Positions 47,251 to 58,596 of a stretch of DNA of 64,000 nucleotides are shown one piece after another. Location: positions 83,275,278 through 83,339,277 of the forward strand of contig CM075855.1 in assembly GCA_037975125.1 (NCBI GenBank). The letters run 5' to 3'. The stretch is from Latrodectus hesperus (Eukaryota; Arthropoda; Arachnida; Araneae; Theridiidae). The notes under the pieces are model-generated. The model was given only the letters and a program-made list of their open reading frames with translations. It searched no databases and had not been told where the DNA came from. Made by a program: the position numbers and the translations under genes. Position 1 is the stretch's first letter, and each line of letters opens with the position of its first letter.

Positions 47251-49806
47251 AATCTCATTTCATCAGGAAGTCCATGACTATACTAAATCCAATCACATTT
47301 TCTTCTACATTAATGATTCCGTTACAACTCATCTTCATTTTGCACAATGAGGACATCACTGTCCCGTTAGCTGGGTCACCATGTTGTGACTGTAGTCACT
47401 TTGATTTGGATAAGGTGACGAAATGTAGCGTTTGGCGAATATCCAATATATATTTCAGCCATGAATATCCAAATATTTCTCATTCGATTTTCATGTTTTT
47501 AATTTGCTAAAAAATAGTAATAGTTTGGATTTATTAACATTTTTATTGTTAATTTAAATGTTAAGAGTGTGCAGTTTAATTGGCATTTATTTCCTTACTT
47601 AAAAGTTTACAGCCTTCTTTCGAAAAAAAAAATTTAAATCTGCAAAACACTGTCAATTACTTCATAATTTTGAAACCCCATAAGAAATGTTACTGATCTT
47701 CCGAAATGGACAACTATTCCAAACACTTCTTAAATAGAAATTCTTCCGCTTAAATAGAATTTAAAATTCCCATCTTAAATAGAATTTCCGTTAGCAAAAG
47801 AAATCGAATTCATCGAAAAACTGACGCCTGTGGCAACGTCAGAAAACGTTACAAAATAAGCGGTCCGATTGACAATTTATGTATTCCATAAAATAAGAAA
47901 TATCTGGCAAGGTTTCGGCGGAAAAGCAAATTATTCTCTTGTTTTTTCTCTTTTTTCCCTTGAAAGTAATGTTGGCGACGAACTATAAGAAAATTTTTTA
48001 TGATGAAGAGGAATGCATTATAAATCTTTATCAAAATAATTTTTGAATATTTATAAATTTTTTTATTAAATTTTAGAAAGTTTATTAATTTTATATATGT
48101 TAAAGGTATCTGTGGGTCTTAAAAAATAGAAATTTTATTTTGACAGATAAAAAAATGCTCGACTCAAGGTAATTAGCTTTGTTTTGGGAAATATTAATCA
48201 AATATATTATACGTTATAAGTTGTATTTATACTAAATATATATGGATTTTTTTTATAAAAATGAAATAACTTGAAATTCAATATCGCACTTTTCTTATAA
48301 TTAAATATAAATCTAAACTGATTTAGATAAAATGCACAAAGAACAAATTCTACATTTAAATATATACTTTATTTAATATTGAAAAACATTGTATTTTATT
48401 TAATATTATTGGAATACACTTTATTTAATATTATTGCAAAAAATTAGTATAATTTTTGTTTATATTGTTAAAAATAAAGGATGCGCATTCATAGGTGTGT
48501 ATATAGTGTTATAAAGGAGGGAAAAAAACTAGGTTTATTTCCGAGAATAAAGTCGGCATATTCACTTGGGAATTTTAAAAATTCCCCAGAATTTTGAAAT
48601 TCTTTGAGAGGTTTGAAATTTTTCAGATGAATTAGAAATTTTTAAATTTTTTTTTATAAAAATTATATATTTTTTAAAATAAAAATATCCAATTATTTTC
48701 ATGATTTCTATACTATTAGTTACAATAATAGAACGTTCTCCAGGAAAAGAAAAAAATTTCGCTTTGAGCAATTTAGAATCACTTCAAAAATTAATGTTGA
48801 CGAAATATTTTTTTCTTTTCTCAAAACGAGTTTATGAATTTATAACGACAGAAGCATGAAACTGCCAATATTTATTCTGACAGTCCTGAGAAATATATGT
48901 TGCCTAAATGTATTTAATTTTGATTCATTTTCTTTTTATTGTTTTAACATGTCATTTTGCTTTTCTCAGTGCGGAACTTATTAACTTTCAAACACTTGAA
49001 GACCGAACAGATATTTTTTTGTATATTTACATAGTTTACTTCACTTCTCTTCATAGTAAAATCAGAACAATCCATTAAGCAAAAGATGATTGTGGTTGCG
49101 TTTATTCCTTCAATATTTTCAATATTTCCCAAAATTCCTGAGTAAATTCCAGTTGTTCAAAATTTCCGGGAATTTCATATCTTTTTGTGTATGTCGTTCA
49201 CATCAGTACTTCAATATCTTGCAATCCAATAAATAAAATAATTTGTTTTTTATATAAAAGAAAATGCATATTAGTTTCCTATTTTATAAATTTTTTTAAT
49301 TACTTTCAAATAATTTCATTCATTAGCCTTTTTTATGGAGAAAACTTATTCCCAGAATGTATATTCTAATTAGATGCAAGAAAACTGATTTTCACCTATT
49401 TTTAATTAACAAAGAACACTTGTTTCAATAATTAATATTTTCAAATTATAATTATAAGTTTTATTATTTTAAAAAAAAGTTTGCATTAATTATATCATGC
49501 AATTTATTGAAATGTGTTATCTATTAATATTCTGAAAACCTATAAACAATGATTCCTTGTAACTCTTAATTAAAAATTTGCATAATGCATTGTGATTTTT
49601 CCCCCATTAAAAAAATAAAATTAACTATTCAGATTTGTAATAAATGTCTCTGAGAAATGTTTATAAAGTGATAGAGTTCATAGAAAATATAAAATATTTT
49701 TGAATTAATGATAATATGATTATTATATTCAAAGATTATTTTTTTAAACAAAGCTCTTATCCTTAAAAATGATAAGTTTTAAATTTCATATACATATGTA
49801 TATATA
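47251..49806. other. AT-rich spacer
   Basis: No gene recognised. The segment at 48560-48620 has short GGGAATTTT/AAAATTCCCC inverted motifs of uncertain meaning. Confidence 0.5.
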
Positions 49807-50310
49807 CACACTGCCTGACACTAAAAACGCAATACCAAGAATGAGTGGCCAGAAAATTATGCAAATTTCACAGTAGACGCACCTTACCGAGTTATTCAAT
49901 GACGTGAAACGCGCTGCTCTCCAACGCACCTAGGATAAGATATAAAGTGAGGTACCCACAGTGTGGTCAATATTCGCACTGTTATTGCTGCTTGGAAAAT
50001 CGTTGGAAATTAGTTCCTGTCACAAACGAAGCCTGTAATTGCATAGAATGCGAAGTCATCATCGACGAAAGCAGTTCCAGTAGACAGACGAGTTTACGAG
50101 GGGCATAGTGATTGGACTGAGAAGGGCAGGTTAGTCTTTACAGCAAATCGCTGCTGACAGACACCTGGACACATCCAAAGTGTACTGGCTGTTGTGAAGA
50201 TGGTTAGAATAAGGAACCGTGGAATGTTTGCAAGCTGCCGGTGCAGCCAGAGTGGAGTCAACAAATCTGATATGATATGTCCGACGGGAGACGGAGGCAG
50301 AATACAATTA

Positions 50311-50311
<1 letters not shown>
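49807..50311 (+). mobile_element. Tc1-type transposon, 5' fragment
   Basis: After a TA at 49805-49806 the sequence starts CACACTGCCTGACACTAAAA. Broken frames at 50098-50300 read RGIVIGLRRAG, SLQQIAADRHLDTSKVYW and AAGAARVES, which matches the N-terminal helix-turn-helix region of Tc1/Tcb1-type transposases with three or more stops. It is cut off by a TA microsatellite. Confidence 0.8.

Positions 50312-50393
<82 letters not shown>
50312..50393. repeat. (TA)n microsatellite, 82 bp
   Basis: About 41 TA units between the Tc1 fragment and the gypsy LTR. It supplied the gypsy target site. The IYIYIY frames on both strands are artefacts. Confidence 0.95.
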
Positions 50394-50398
<5 letters not shown>

Positions 50399-50999
50399 CG
50401 AGCTCCACGGGTTCGTGTTGATTGAGAGTTGAATAAAGCAACCACTTAATGAACACAAGACTTTTATTCGTAAAAACTTCACTAGATAAACGAAATTCCC
50501 GCTGTAACAATCACAATTATACAGCTACAATTCGTCAGATACAATAAGAAATAGCTTCCAATCACAGGTCTCAAATACCTCAGACAGAGAACAACTAGCA
50601 GTCACAACTAATCGTCTTCACTCACTGACTGTCTTCACAAAACTCTACTACTATTCCATGTCGGGCTGCGGTATTTATACCTGACTTGGCGGAGAAATCT
50701 ACCAATTTCGCCAAGGCTCTGGAAGCTTCTAGGCTATCTCGGAAAATATTGGTCCTAGAGCTTAGGTGATGGATGTTTCCAGAAGTATCGATTTCTCGCC
50801 AAGTCGCCAAGAATCTCGCCAACTGTCGCCAAGTCGCCAAGAATATCGCCAACTGTCGCCAAGTCGCCAAATCATTAGGAAATCCGCTTTTAAACTACAA
50901 CACGTCTAAATACCGCAATTTTTGCCCAAAATGTGAGAATTTCTGATCTGTCTGAGATATTTTAAGACAAATATAATCATTATTTACAAATTTGTAACA
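50394..50999 (-). repeat. 3' LTR of the young gypsy element
   Basis: 606 bp. It contains two and a half copies of a roughly 30-bp unit rich in TCGCCAAG (50812-50872). Confidence 0.97.
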
Positions 51000-51016
51000 T
51001 TGCCCCCTCTCAAGGA
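51000..51016 (-). other. Polypurine tract
   Basis: Minus strand TTGAGAGGGGGCAA abuts the 3' LTR, where plus-strand DNA synthesis is primed. Confidence 0.8.
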
Positions 51017-51190
51017 CTGCATGTCCCGGGCAGTACAATCCCCTGATAGGAGGACAAATTTAATATAAAAGAATTTACATTTCAAGAGGATACAGAGCAC
51101 ATTACATACACAAGCAACTAAAAATACAAGAAAATAGAAAAGATTAAAATTATCTATACTATTTACAAACAGACCATGGTCTACTGATTT

Positions 51191-54100
51191 TTACTCTACA
51201 TTACGATAAGGAGCTAATCTATCATAATGTACTACCTTTGGTTTTGAAGCAGATGATTTTCTTATACGAACCACGACGTCGTTCAGTCTTTTTAGGACTG
51301 TGTAGGGACCTTCCCAGTTGGCTTGCAACTTTGGAGAAAGTCCTTTACGTCGAATCGGGTTCCACAACCAAACTTTGTCACCTTCTTGGAATTCATGTCC
51401 CGTCGCTCTTGTGTCATACCTTGTCTTCATTCTTTCGGTCGTCAGGTTGATTCGGTCTCGAGCGAAGTTATGGACATCTTCAAGACGTGCCTGAAGGTCT
51501 CGAAGGTATTCCTCTGGCGATGAAGATGTATCCGGTGGACGACCAAACTGAAGATCACAAGGGAGACGAAGTTCGCGACCAAAGAGCATCTGTGAAGGAG
51601 TATATCCGGTAGTCTCATGGACAGCACTGCGATATGCAAGCAGAAACAGCGGTAGCTTCAAATCCCAATCTTGCTGATTTCTGGAAACCATAAGTGAGAG
51701 ATTATTCAAGATGGTTCTGTTAAATCTCTCTACCATGCCGTCCGATTGTGGGTGTAGTGGCGTGGTCTGCGTCTTGTCTATTCCGAGAATTTGACACATT
51801 CCTTTAAACACAACAGAGGTGAAATTTGTCCCTTGATCAGAATGAATTTGTAAGGGTGTGCCGAATCTGGAAACCCATTGTTGCACTAGAACCTCGGCTA
51901 CTGTAGTCGCCTCTTGATCGGGGATTGCAAACGCTTCAGGCCACTTAGTAAAGTAGTCCATGACAACTAGTATGTATTTGTTGCCATTTGAGGATCGTGG
52001 TAAAGGACCCAAAATGTCCAATGCTATCCTCTCAAAAGGTGCTCCTACGTTGTACCGCTGCAACCTTCCTCGGCTACGTTTCTTCGGTCCTTTACGTGCC
52101 GCACAGTCATCACAAGATTGGCACCATTTCTCTACATCTTGTCTCGTTTTGCTCCAATAGAAGCGTTCTCGAACTTTCTGTAGAGTTTTCATTACTCCGA
52201 AGTGGCCTCCAGTTGAGCTACTGTGCAATTCTTTCAAAACATCTGAAATTCTTGATTTTGGAAGAACAAGCTGCCATTTGAAATTACGTCCATCATCGGA
52301 CTCCCATTTCCTGTATAAGACACCATTTCTTATATGGAGTGAGTCCCAAAGAGCCCAATATTGCTTAGTAGCAGGACTGTAGGTGGAGATATCCTGCCAA
52401 CTTGGTCTCATACTAGAAGATTCTTTCAATTCAAGAATTGGATTTATATCTGGGTCTTCTTTTTGGGCTTCTCTAAGTTCTTTATCACTCCATGGGTCTG
52501 GTTTCGATGGAGGTGAAGCAGTAACTTGGCGTACAGAAGGATTTACTAACTGATAGTTCTTCTCTACTCTAGAACAATATCGGCAGCTTTCATTACACGG
52601 TTTCCTTGATAGTGCATCAGCATTTCCATGCAGAGTTCCTTTGCGATGACGTATTTCAAAGTCAAACTCCTGGAGTCGTTGAATCCATCTGGCTACCTGT
52701 CCTTCTGGATTTTTAAAATTTAAAAGCCAGGTTAAGGATGCGTGATCGGTGCGGAGCAAGAACTTTCTTCCATAGAGATAATGGTGGAAATGTTCTATGG
52801 CTTTGACGATTGCCAGCAATTCCTTCCTGGTTGTACAATAATTCCGCTCTGGTTTCGAAAGACATTTACTCCAATAAGCAATGACATATTCTTTATCATC
52901 AATTTCCTGCGACAAAACAGCTCCGATATTTTCGTTGCTGGCATCTGTATCTAAAATGAATAATTTTCCGGGCTGGGGATATGCAAGAACGGGCGAAGAT
53001 GTCAACGCCTCCTTCAGTTGCTTAAAAGCTTTCTCACATTCATCTGTCCATAGAAATCTCTGTTTAACTTCTGTCAACTTGTGAAGGGGTCTGGCAATAC
53101 TTGAAAAACCCTTAACAAATTTCCTGTAATACGTGCATAGTCCAAGAAAACTTCTTAATTGGTGGACATCTTTTGGACGACTCCAGTCCTTAACAGCAGA
53201 GATCTTTTCAGGATCTGTTCTTACACCTTCAGCAGAGATAATGTGTCCCAGATAGCTTACTTCACGTCGGAATAAATTACATTTGCAAGGATTCAGCTTC
53301 AGGTTGGCCATTTTTAATTTTTCCAGCACCTTTCGGATGTTTCTTAAATGGTCTTCGAATGTGCGCCCTACAATAATGATATCGTCCAAATATACCAAAC
53401 AGGCTTCGTAGGAAAGTCCTCGTAATACTGTCTCCATCAGGCGCTCAAACGTTGCAGGTGCATTGCAAAGCCCGAATGGCATAACCTTGAACTGCCAAAG
53501 TCCTTGTCCTGTGGTGAATGCAGTCTTTTCTCGATCCTCAGGATGTATCTCTACTTGCCAATAACCACTCTTGAGATCCAAAGTCGAAAACCATTGTTTT
53601 CCGGATAAAGCATCAAGTGTATCGTCAATCCTAGGAAGAGGGTAACTATCTTTTTTAGTGATGTTGTTTAACCGACGATAGTCAACACAGAATCGGGTAG
53701 AACCATCTTTCTTCCGAACTAAAACAATAGGTGAAGCCCAAGGACTCTCTGATGGCTCAATAATGTCATTCTGCTGCATTTCCATCAGAAGATTATCCAC
53801 CTCTTCCTGCTTAGCGAATGGCAATCTTCTCGGATGTTGTTTAATGGGTGGATGATTTCCTGTATTGATTCGGTGCTGCGTCAATTTGGTTCGCCCAACA
53901 TCATCTGATTTCTTGGAAAAGAGATCTCCGAATTCTAATAATAAATTTCTTGCAGCATTCCTCTGTTTATCATCTAACTCTGCTCTCTGAAGGAGTTCAT
54001 TAATTAGAGTGTCAGGAGGCTCAGATAGTGTGGCTTGACAATTTCGGTTAATACAAGTCACTGGAGTGCAAGTCGCTAGCACTTCTCCTTCTTTTATAAG

Positions 54101-54832
54101 TTTTACCTTATTGCTTAGATTAGCAACTCTTACCGGGATTACATTTCGTGAAAGGTCGACGAGTGAAGAAGCCACTAGTACTCCTTTAACGCTATTGTCG
54201 GAATCTGGATATTCAGTCAATCCATAATGAAAATTATTATCTTCTGAAAGAGCTCCGCAAACTATTGTCTCAGTTCTTGGTGGTAATGTTGTTTCACTCT
54301 TCGCAGTTATATGATGGACTGTTTTAATATCTGAATATTTCGTCTTAAAAATCGCTATGTCTTCAGAACATGAGTGTAGTTCATTATTTTTAAAATCTAA
54401 CTTGAAATGGTTTTCTTTGAGAAAGTCCAATCCGAGAATAAATTCGTCATTTATATCAGCGACATATGCCATATGATGGTACACGGCATTACCAAATGCA
54501 ATGTTTAGATTTATTTTTCCATGCACTTTAATCTTGTCACCTGTCACAGTTTGGAGGGTAATGCAGGGTGGCGTCCAGATGAGTTTGTCACCAAGTTTGC
54601 GAGCCAAATCTGTCCTAATGATAGTTACGTTGGCTCCAGTATCGATTATCATTCTGCAGGGAACTTCGTTGACATGTCCCATAACGAAAAGTCCGTTGTC
54701 GCCGCTACTTACGGAAGAAATATGAAACAATTTGAAATGGGGCTTCTGACGAAGATCATTTCCATCATCTTTTCGTTTTGGGCCATCGTCTCTTCGTTTT
54801 GAACGTGTCCGACTGCACCGCAAGTCCAACAC
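51191..54832 (-). CDS. pol: Gypsy Pol polyprotein (protease, RT, RNase H, integrase)
   Basis: A single uninterrupted 1213-residue frame. The protease site DTGA is at 64-67. RT spans about 310-550 with FCVDYRRLN (381-389) and YLDD (481-484). RNase H begins with LDTDAS (627-632). The integrase zinc motif uses His870, His877, Cys907 and Cys910, and the core acids are Asp939, Asp999 and Glu1035. The C-terminus has EGPYTVLK, the GPY/F type, and no chromodomain. The first ATG lies inside gag and in the -1 frame relative to it, so expression probably uses a -1 frameshift in the 124-nt overlap. All catalytic residues I can check are intact. Confidence 0.96.
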   Translation of the reverse strand: MLDLRCSRTRSKRRDDGPKRKDDGNDLRQKPHFKLFHISSVSSGDNGLFVMGHVNEVPCRMIIDTGANVTIIRTDLARKLGDKLIWTPPCITLQTVTGDKIKVHGKINLNIAFGNAVYHHMAYVADINDEFILGLDFLKENHFKLDFKNNELHSCSEDIAIFKTKYSDIKTVHHITAKSETTLPPRTETIVCGALSEDNNFHYGLTEYPDSDNSVKGVLVASSLVDLSRNVIPVRVANLSNKVKLIKEGEVLATCTPVTCINRNCQATLSEPPDTLINELLQRAELDDKQRNAARNLLLEFGDLFSKKSDDVGRTKLTQHRINTGNHPPIKQHPRRLPFAKQEEVDNLLMEMQQNDIIEPSESPWASPIVLVRKKDGSTRFCVDYRRLNNITKKDSYPLPRIDDTLDALSGKQWFSTLDLKSGYWQVEIHPEDREKTAFTTGQGLWQFKVMPFGLCNAPATFERLMETVLRGLSYEACLVYLDDIIIVGRTFEDHLRNIRKVLEKLKMANLKLNPCKCNLFRREVSYLGHIISAEGVRTDPEKISAVKDWSRPKDVHQLRSFLGLCTYYRKFVKGFSSIARPLHKLTEVKQRFLWTDECEKAFKQLKEALTSSPVLAYPQPGKLFILDTDASNENIGAVLSQEIDDKEYVIAYWSKCLSKPERNYCTTRKELLAIVKAIEHFHHYLYGRKFLLRTDHASLTWLLNFKNPEGQVARWIQRLQEFDFEIRHRKGTLHGNADALSRKPCNESCRYCSRVEKNYQLVNPSVRQVTASPPSKPDPWSDKELREAQKEDPDINPILELKESSSMRPSWQDISTYSPATKQYWALWDSLHIRNGVLYRKWESDDGRNFKWQLVLPKSRISDVLKELHSSSTGGHFGVMKTLQKVRERFYWSKTRQDVEKWCQSCDDCAARKGPKKRSRGRLQRYNVGAPFERIALDILGPLPRSSNGNKYILVVMDYFTKWPEAFAIPDQEATTVAEVLVQQWVSRFGTPLQIHSDQGTNFTSVVFKGMCQILGIDKTQTTPLHPQSDGMVERFNRTILNNLSLMVSRNQQDWDLKLPLFLLAYRSAVHETTGYTPSQMLFGRELRLPCDLQFGRPPDTSSSPEEYLRDLQARLEDVHNFARDRINLTTERMKTRYDTRATGHEFQEGDKVWLWNPIRRKGLSPKLQANWEGPYTVLKRLNDVVVRIRKSSASKPKVVHYDRLAPYRNVE

Positions 54833-55905
54833 TGAATTTTCGTGTTTCTGCCACCTTTACTCAATTCTAAGTTACGGAATTTTCGCCGCAGATCTTCGAT
54901 TTGCTTTCTGAGATCATAGTCCGTATCAGTAGTAGAGACGGCTCTGATTGAGTGCCGGTCTTTACGCGCGGCCTGCTGGGCAGCCTCTATCTTATGTGCG
55001 TAGACTAGGGCAGATCCAATATCTTTGACATCGGCGAGTCTAAGTGTTTTCTGTATCTCCGGATCCCTCACACTATCGATGAAGTGATGGAGAGCCAGAT
55101 CCTGACGTGTCTCAGCTGGGCAGTCCGAAAATGCTAGATGGGAAAGTCGCTGAATATCGGCAGCCAATTCTTGAAGACTTTCACCCGCTTTTTGATAGCG
55201 TGACTTTAACTGTAGTCTGCTATATTCTTTAGTGCACTTATCTCCAAACCGCAGCTCAAGCGCACTCGATATGGCTTGGAAATCGTGCCTCTGCTCCTCC
55301 GGAAGCGTCTCGAGGATGTCAGCCGCGTCACCTCTTAAAGAAGCCGCCAGGTGAAAAGCTTGGGCTCGGGGATTCCATCCATTAGCTTCCGCTACCATCA
55401 TAAACTGGGTCTTGTATACTTGCCAGGATGATTTCCCATCAAATGTTGAGAGTTTAATATTGGCTAGTGAAGGCACAAATGTCACGTTGGGTTCCTCATG
55501 TTTGTTTGACATTTGCTTCTTCAAGCTTTCAATCTCCTTATTGATATTGTCTAATGCTTCTTCCACGTTTTCTTCTATCTCTAGAACTTTAGTTTCTACT
55601 GAAGTTACCTTATCCTCCATTGCATTCATCTTCTCCTGAATGATGTTGGAGAATTCTTCTTTAACACTTACAATGTCCTTCTTGAGCTCATCCTGTCGAG
55701 ATTTTATCTCTTTCATCATCTCGGTTTTAATCTCTTCTTGTCCAGCTTTCATCTCTTCTTGTCTAGCTTTCATCTCTTCTTGTCCAGCTTTCATCTCGGT
55801 TTTCATATCTTCTTGTCCAGCTTTAATCTAAGCCATCTGCTCCGCTAATTTTTCGAGAAGACTTTTCATTAAATCCATATCCATTTTTCTGGTGACACGC
55901 TGCAT
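54709..55905 (-). CDS. gag: Gypsy Gag, with one in-frame stop near its start
   Basis: The probable start is ATG 55905, which opens MQRVTRKMDMDLMKSLLEKL. An in-frame TAG at 55830-55828 interrupts it, and the frame reopens to run on to 54709. A clean 365-codon frame also starts at ATG 55806. The protein has heptad-like repeats (MKAGQEE, about five copies), a coiled coil, a retroviral-like capsid region (LSTFDGKSSWQVYKTQF) and a zinc-knuckle start CWTCGAVGHV near the end. The fourth knuckle Cys is absent in this frame. The stop may be a single substitution. Confidence 0.9.
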
Positions 55906-55916
55906 CAACTCTTCAA

Positions 55917-55935
55917 CCCCGATTCTGACACCAGT
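55917..55935 (-). other. Primer binding site
   Basis: Minus strand ACTGGTGTCAGAATCGG follows the 5' LTR; TGG matches the CCA end of a primer tRNA. I do not assign the tRNA. Confidence 0.65.
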
Positions 55936-56537
55936 TGTACCGAGCTCCACGGGTTCGTGTTGATTGAGAGTTGAATAAAGCAACCACTTAATGAACACAA
56001 GACTTTTATTCGTAAAAACTTCACTAGATAAACGAAATTCCCGCTGTAACAATCACAATTATACAGCTACAATTCGTCAGATACAATAAGAAATAGCTTC
56101 CAATCACAGGTCTCAAATACCTCAGACAGAGAACAACTAGCAGTCACAACTAATCGTCTTCACTCACTGACTGTCTTCACAAAACTCTACTACTATTCCA
56201 TGTCGGGCTGCGGTATTTATACCTGACTTGGCGGAGAAATCTACCAATTTCGCCAAGGCTCTGGAAGCTTCTAGGCTATCTCGGAAAATATTGGTCCTAG
56301 AGCTTAGGTGATGGATGTTTCCAGAAGTATCGATTTCTCGCCAAGTCGCCAAGAATCTCGCCAACCGTCGCCAAGTCGCCAAGAATATCGCCAACTGTCG
56401 CCAAGTCGCCAAATCATTAGGAAATCCGCTTTTAAACTACAACACGTCTAAATACCGCAATTTTTGCCCAAAATGTGAGAATTTCTGATCTGTCTGAGAT
56501 ATTTTAAGACAAATATAATCATTATTTACAAATTTGT

Positions 56538-56541
<4 letters not shown>
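55936..56541 (-). repeat. 5' LTR of the young gypsy element
   Basis: 606 bp, with one base difference from 50394-50999 by eye. Confidence 0.97.
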
Positions 56542-56581
<40 letters not shown>

Positions 56582-56612
56582 AATTTGTAACAATATATAT
56601 ATATATATATAA
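56542..56612. repeat. TA tract with a duplicated LTR end
   Basis: Two TA runs are separated by AATAAATTTGTAACA, which repeats the last 13 or so bases of the LTR (AAATTTGTAACA) followed again by AATATATA. Confidence 0.8.
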
Positions 56613-56646
56613 TCAATTTTAACAAGATATATCTTGTTAAAATTGA
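56613..56646. repeat. Perfect 34-bp palindrome
   Basis: TCAATTTTAACAAGATA is followed immediately by its exact inverted complement. No flanking duplication is evident. Confidence 0.9.
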
Positions 56647-57231
56647 AAATATGCAAGCCCTAAAAATTTTTATTCGTGATAATATTTAACATCGTGATTA
56701 TCGGACCATGCTTACGATGGATTTCATTGGAAATGATGAAACAGTGAACAATGTCATAAATGGAGCATTAAATTTTTCAACGTGATTTTGTTATGAAACT
56801 GAACAGAGGGAAACATTACGTCTAAATAAAGAAAAGATGCAAAAATTGATTAACATTTGTTATTTCTTTGGATCTGAAAATTAGATACATTGACTGTTAT
56901 ATAATACATTAAAATGGAGAAAGTCTAACGAAAGCTCTGCTATTTCTCTTCAACATATTCTTGCAAAATCTTAACCTACGATTAAGATGTAAACAAAAAA
57001 TAAGGAGAAAATGGCGGATTGTTCTAAATTGCGAAATGCGTAAATTTTGAACTCTAATTATTTTGTCATTATTTAATGTTTTCTTTGACACTTTTTCTCC
57101 TTTTTCGTGTTAAAATTATCATCTGACTTTGGCTTAGTTTTTGATTGACTAAGATTGAGTATTTTCGTTCTTTTATTTTTACTACTTAAATTTTTAATTA
57201 ATTAGTTTTTTTTTTAATTTTTTGCATTATT
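56647..57231. other. Spacer before the two-ORF LINE
   Basis: Nothing recognised. The last part may be the LINE 5' UTR. Confidence 0.4.
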
Positions 57232-57369
57232 ATGGATTTAAAATGATTGAAGCAGAGACTGAAATGATTTACACGGATTGCGATTTGCACATTCCAAAAA
57301 TAAACACTTCAAGATTATTGACTTTCTAAGATTCTATTCCACAACTAATCTAGTTAGCTGCGGAAAATG

Positions 57370-58515
57370 ATATTATTAAGTTCTTCCTTTTCCGGTCTCC
57401 CATTGATGGTACTGCATCTATTCCAAAGAAACCTTACAATTTAAAGCAAGAAATAATTCAACTTGTAAAGAATCACAAGAAAATAATACTAATTCAACAC
57501 ACCCGTCAAGGTAAGCTACAATTCGAAACTAATGGCCCAAATGCTGCTGCAGAAATAAGCAAGATAAACAATATTCTTGGAGTACCTGTTAACTCCAGTT
57601 TTCAACCTGAATACATTTCTTCAAGATTTCTTATAAAAGAAATAAATGTAGATTTACTTTTATATCTTGTTGTTGAAGAAATTGCGCAAAATGGCTTAAC
57701 GATATTAAGCTTACAGAGATTTACAAAAAAGAATTCTGAAGAACTGAGCGAAAATATTTTAGTGAGCGTCATTGGACATCATCTACCTCAAACTATTAAC
57801 TTATTCTATTCCATCATTCCAATTTCTCCTTTTATTGATAACGTTCGTCAATGTGGAAAATGCTATAAATTCACTCACCCTACGAAAAAATGTACACCAG
57901 ATGTCTTCCTATGTAAAAACTGTGGAACATTCCATGAAGACTCTCCCAGTGCCAATGAAGCACCTAAATGTATAAATTGTCAGAGAAATCATGCAGATAA
58001 TGACATTTCCTGCCCTACGAGGCTTGAAGAAAAAAATTCTTACATTTTAAAAGCATGAACCACCTTCCATTTATTGAGGCGAGAAGACGTTATAATAAAT
58101 CTTTAAAGACCAGTTACTCTAGTGTAACCAAAAGTCATCTTCCTTTCGTGCCGAATCAAAATGAAATAACTGATATTGTTAAAAAAGCAGTGACTGGATG
58201 GCTTCTATATTTGAAGCAAAATTACTTGTGATACAGGCTATACAAGATCAAATGGTCCAACAAATGTTCTCATTCATGAAAGAATGTATGCGAACATATT
58301 TGAATCCAGCTAGATCAGTTTCCAGATCTCCTCCAAGAAAGAGTCGTGCAAGATCTATCCATTCAAGAAAGATGAGTCCAAAAAATTCTGTGAATTAGCA
58401 AATTATATCTCCCAAACAACCTATTATGAAGTCTCCTCAACCAAAATTTAACTATGCAGAACCTAACATTGAAGAAAGAATGGAGACAGGAAAAAGGCGT
58501 AAAAAACATTCTTAA
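57370..58515 (+). pseudogene. LINE ORF1, gag-like with three CCHC knuckles
   Basis: An open path from about 57370 has no clear ATG before MSVIGHHLP (57762) and runs to 58058. It includes CGKCYKFTHPTKKC, CKNCGTFHED and CINCQRNHADNDISC, three zinc knuckles of the nucleic-acid-binding ORF1p. After one or two frame breaks it continues with an RS-rich tail (SRSPPRKSRARSIHSRKMSP, 58318-58380) and ends at a TAA near 58515. Such proteins coat the element RNA. Confidence 0.8.
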
Positions 58516-58596
58516 TTTTTTTTAAAAATGTTATTTTACTACGAGCGCTTTTTTTTTTTTTGATTTTTAATAACTGTTCAGGTTTTTCGTTTTATT

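Larger units (their letters stand above)
50394..56541 (-). mobile_element. Young, nearly intact Ty3/gypsy LTR retrotransposon
   Basis: Two 606-bp LTRs (TGTTAC...GGTACA on the minus strand) enclose gag and pol. I see only one difference between the LTRs (CAACTGTCG against CAACCGTCG, near 50824 and 56366), which indicates recent insertion. The 5-bp target duplication reads ATATA on both sides but lies in a TA repeat and is therefore weak. Primer site and polypurine tract are present. The pol domain order PR-RT-RH-IN is that of Ty3/gypsy, closest in style to 412/mdg1. No envelope gene is present. Confidence 0.97.

Noticed and set aside
50194..50482. IYIYIY-containing frames at the TA microsatellites (also at 26187-26402 and 56437-56625)
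   Set aside because: These are translations of (TA)n on both strands.
51238..52281. Plus-strand frames opposite the gypsy pol gene
   Set aside because: They are shadows of the intact 1213-codon pol frame on the other strand.
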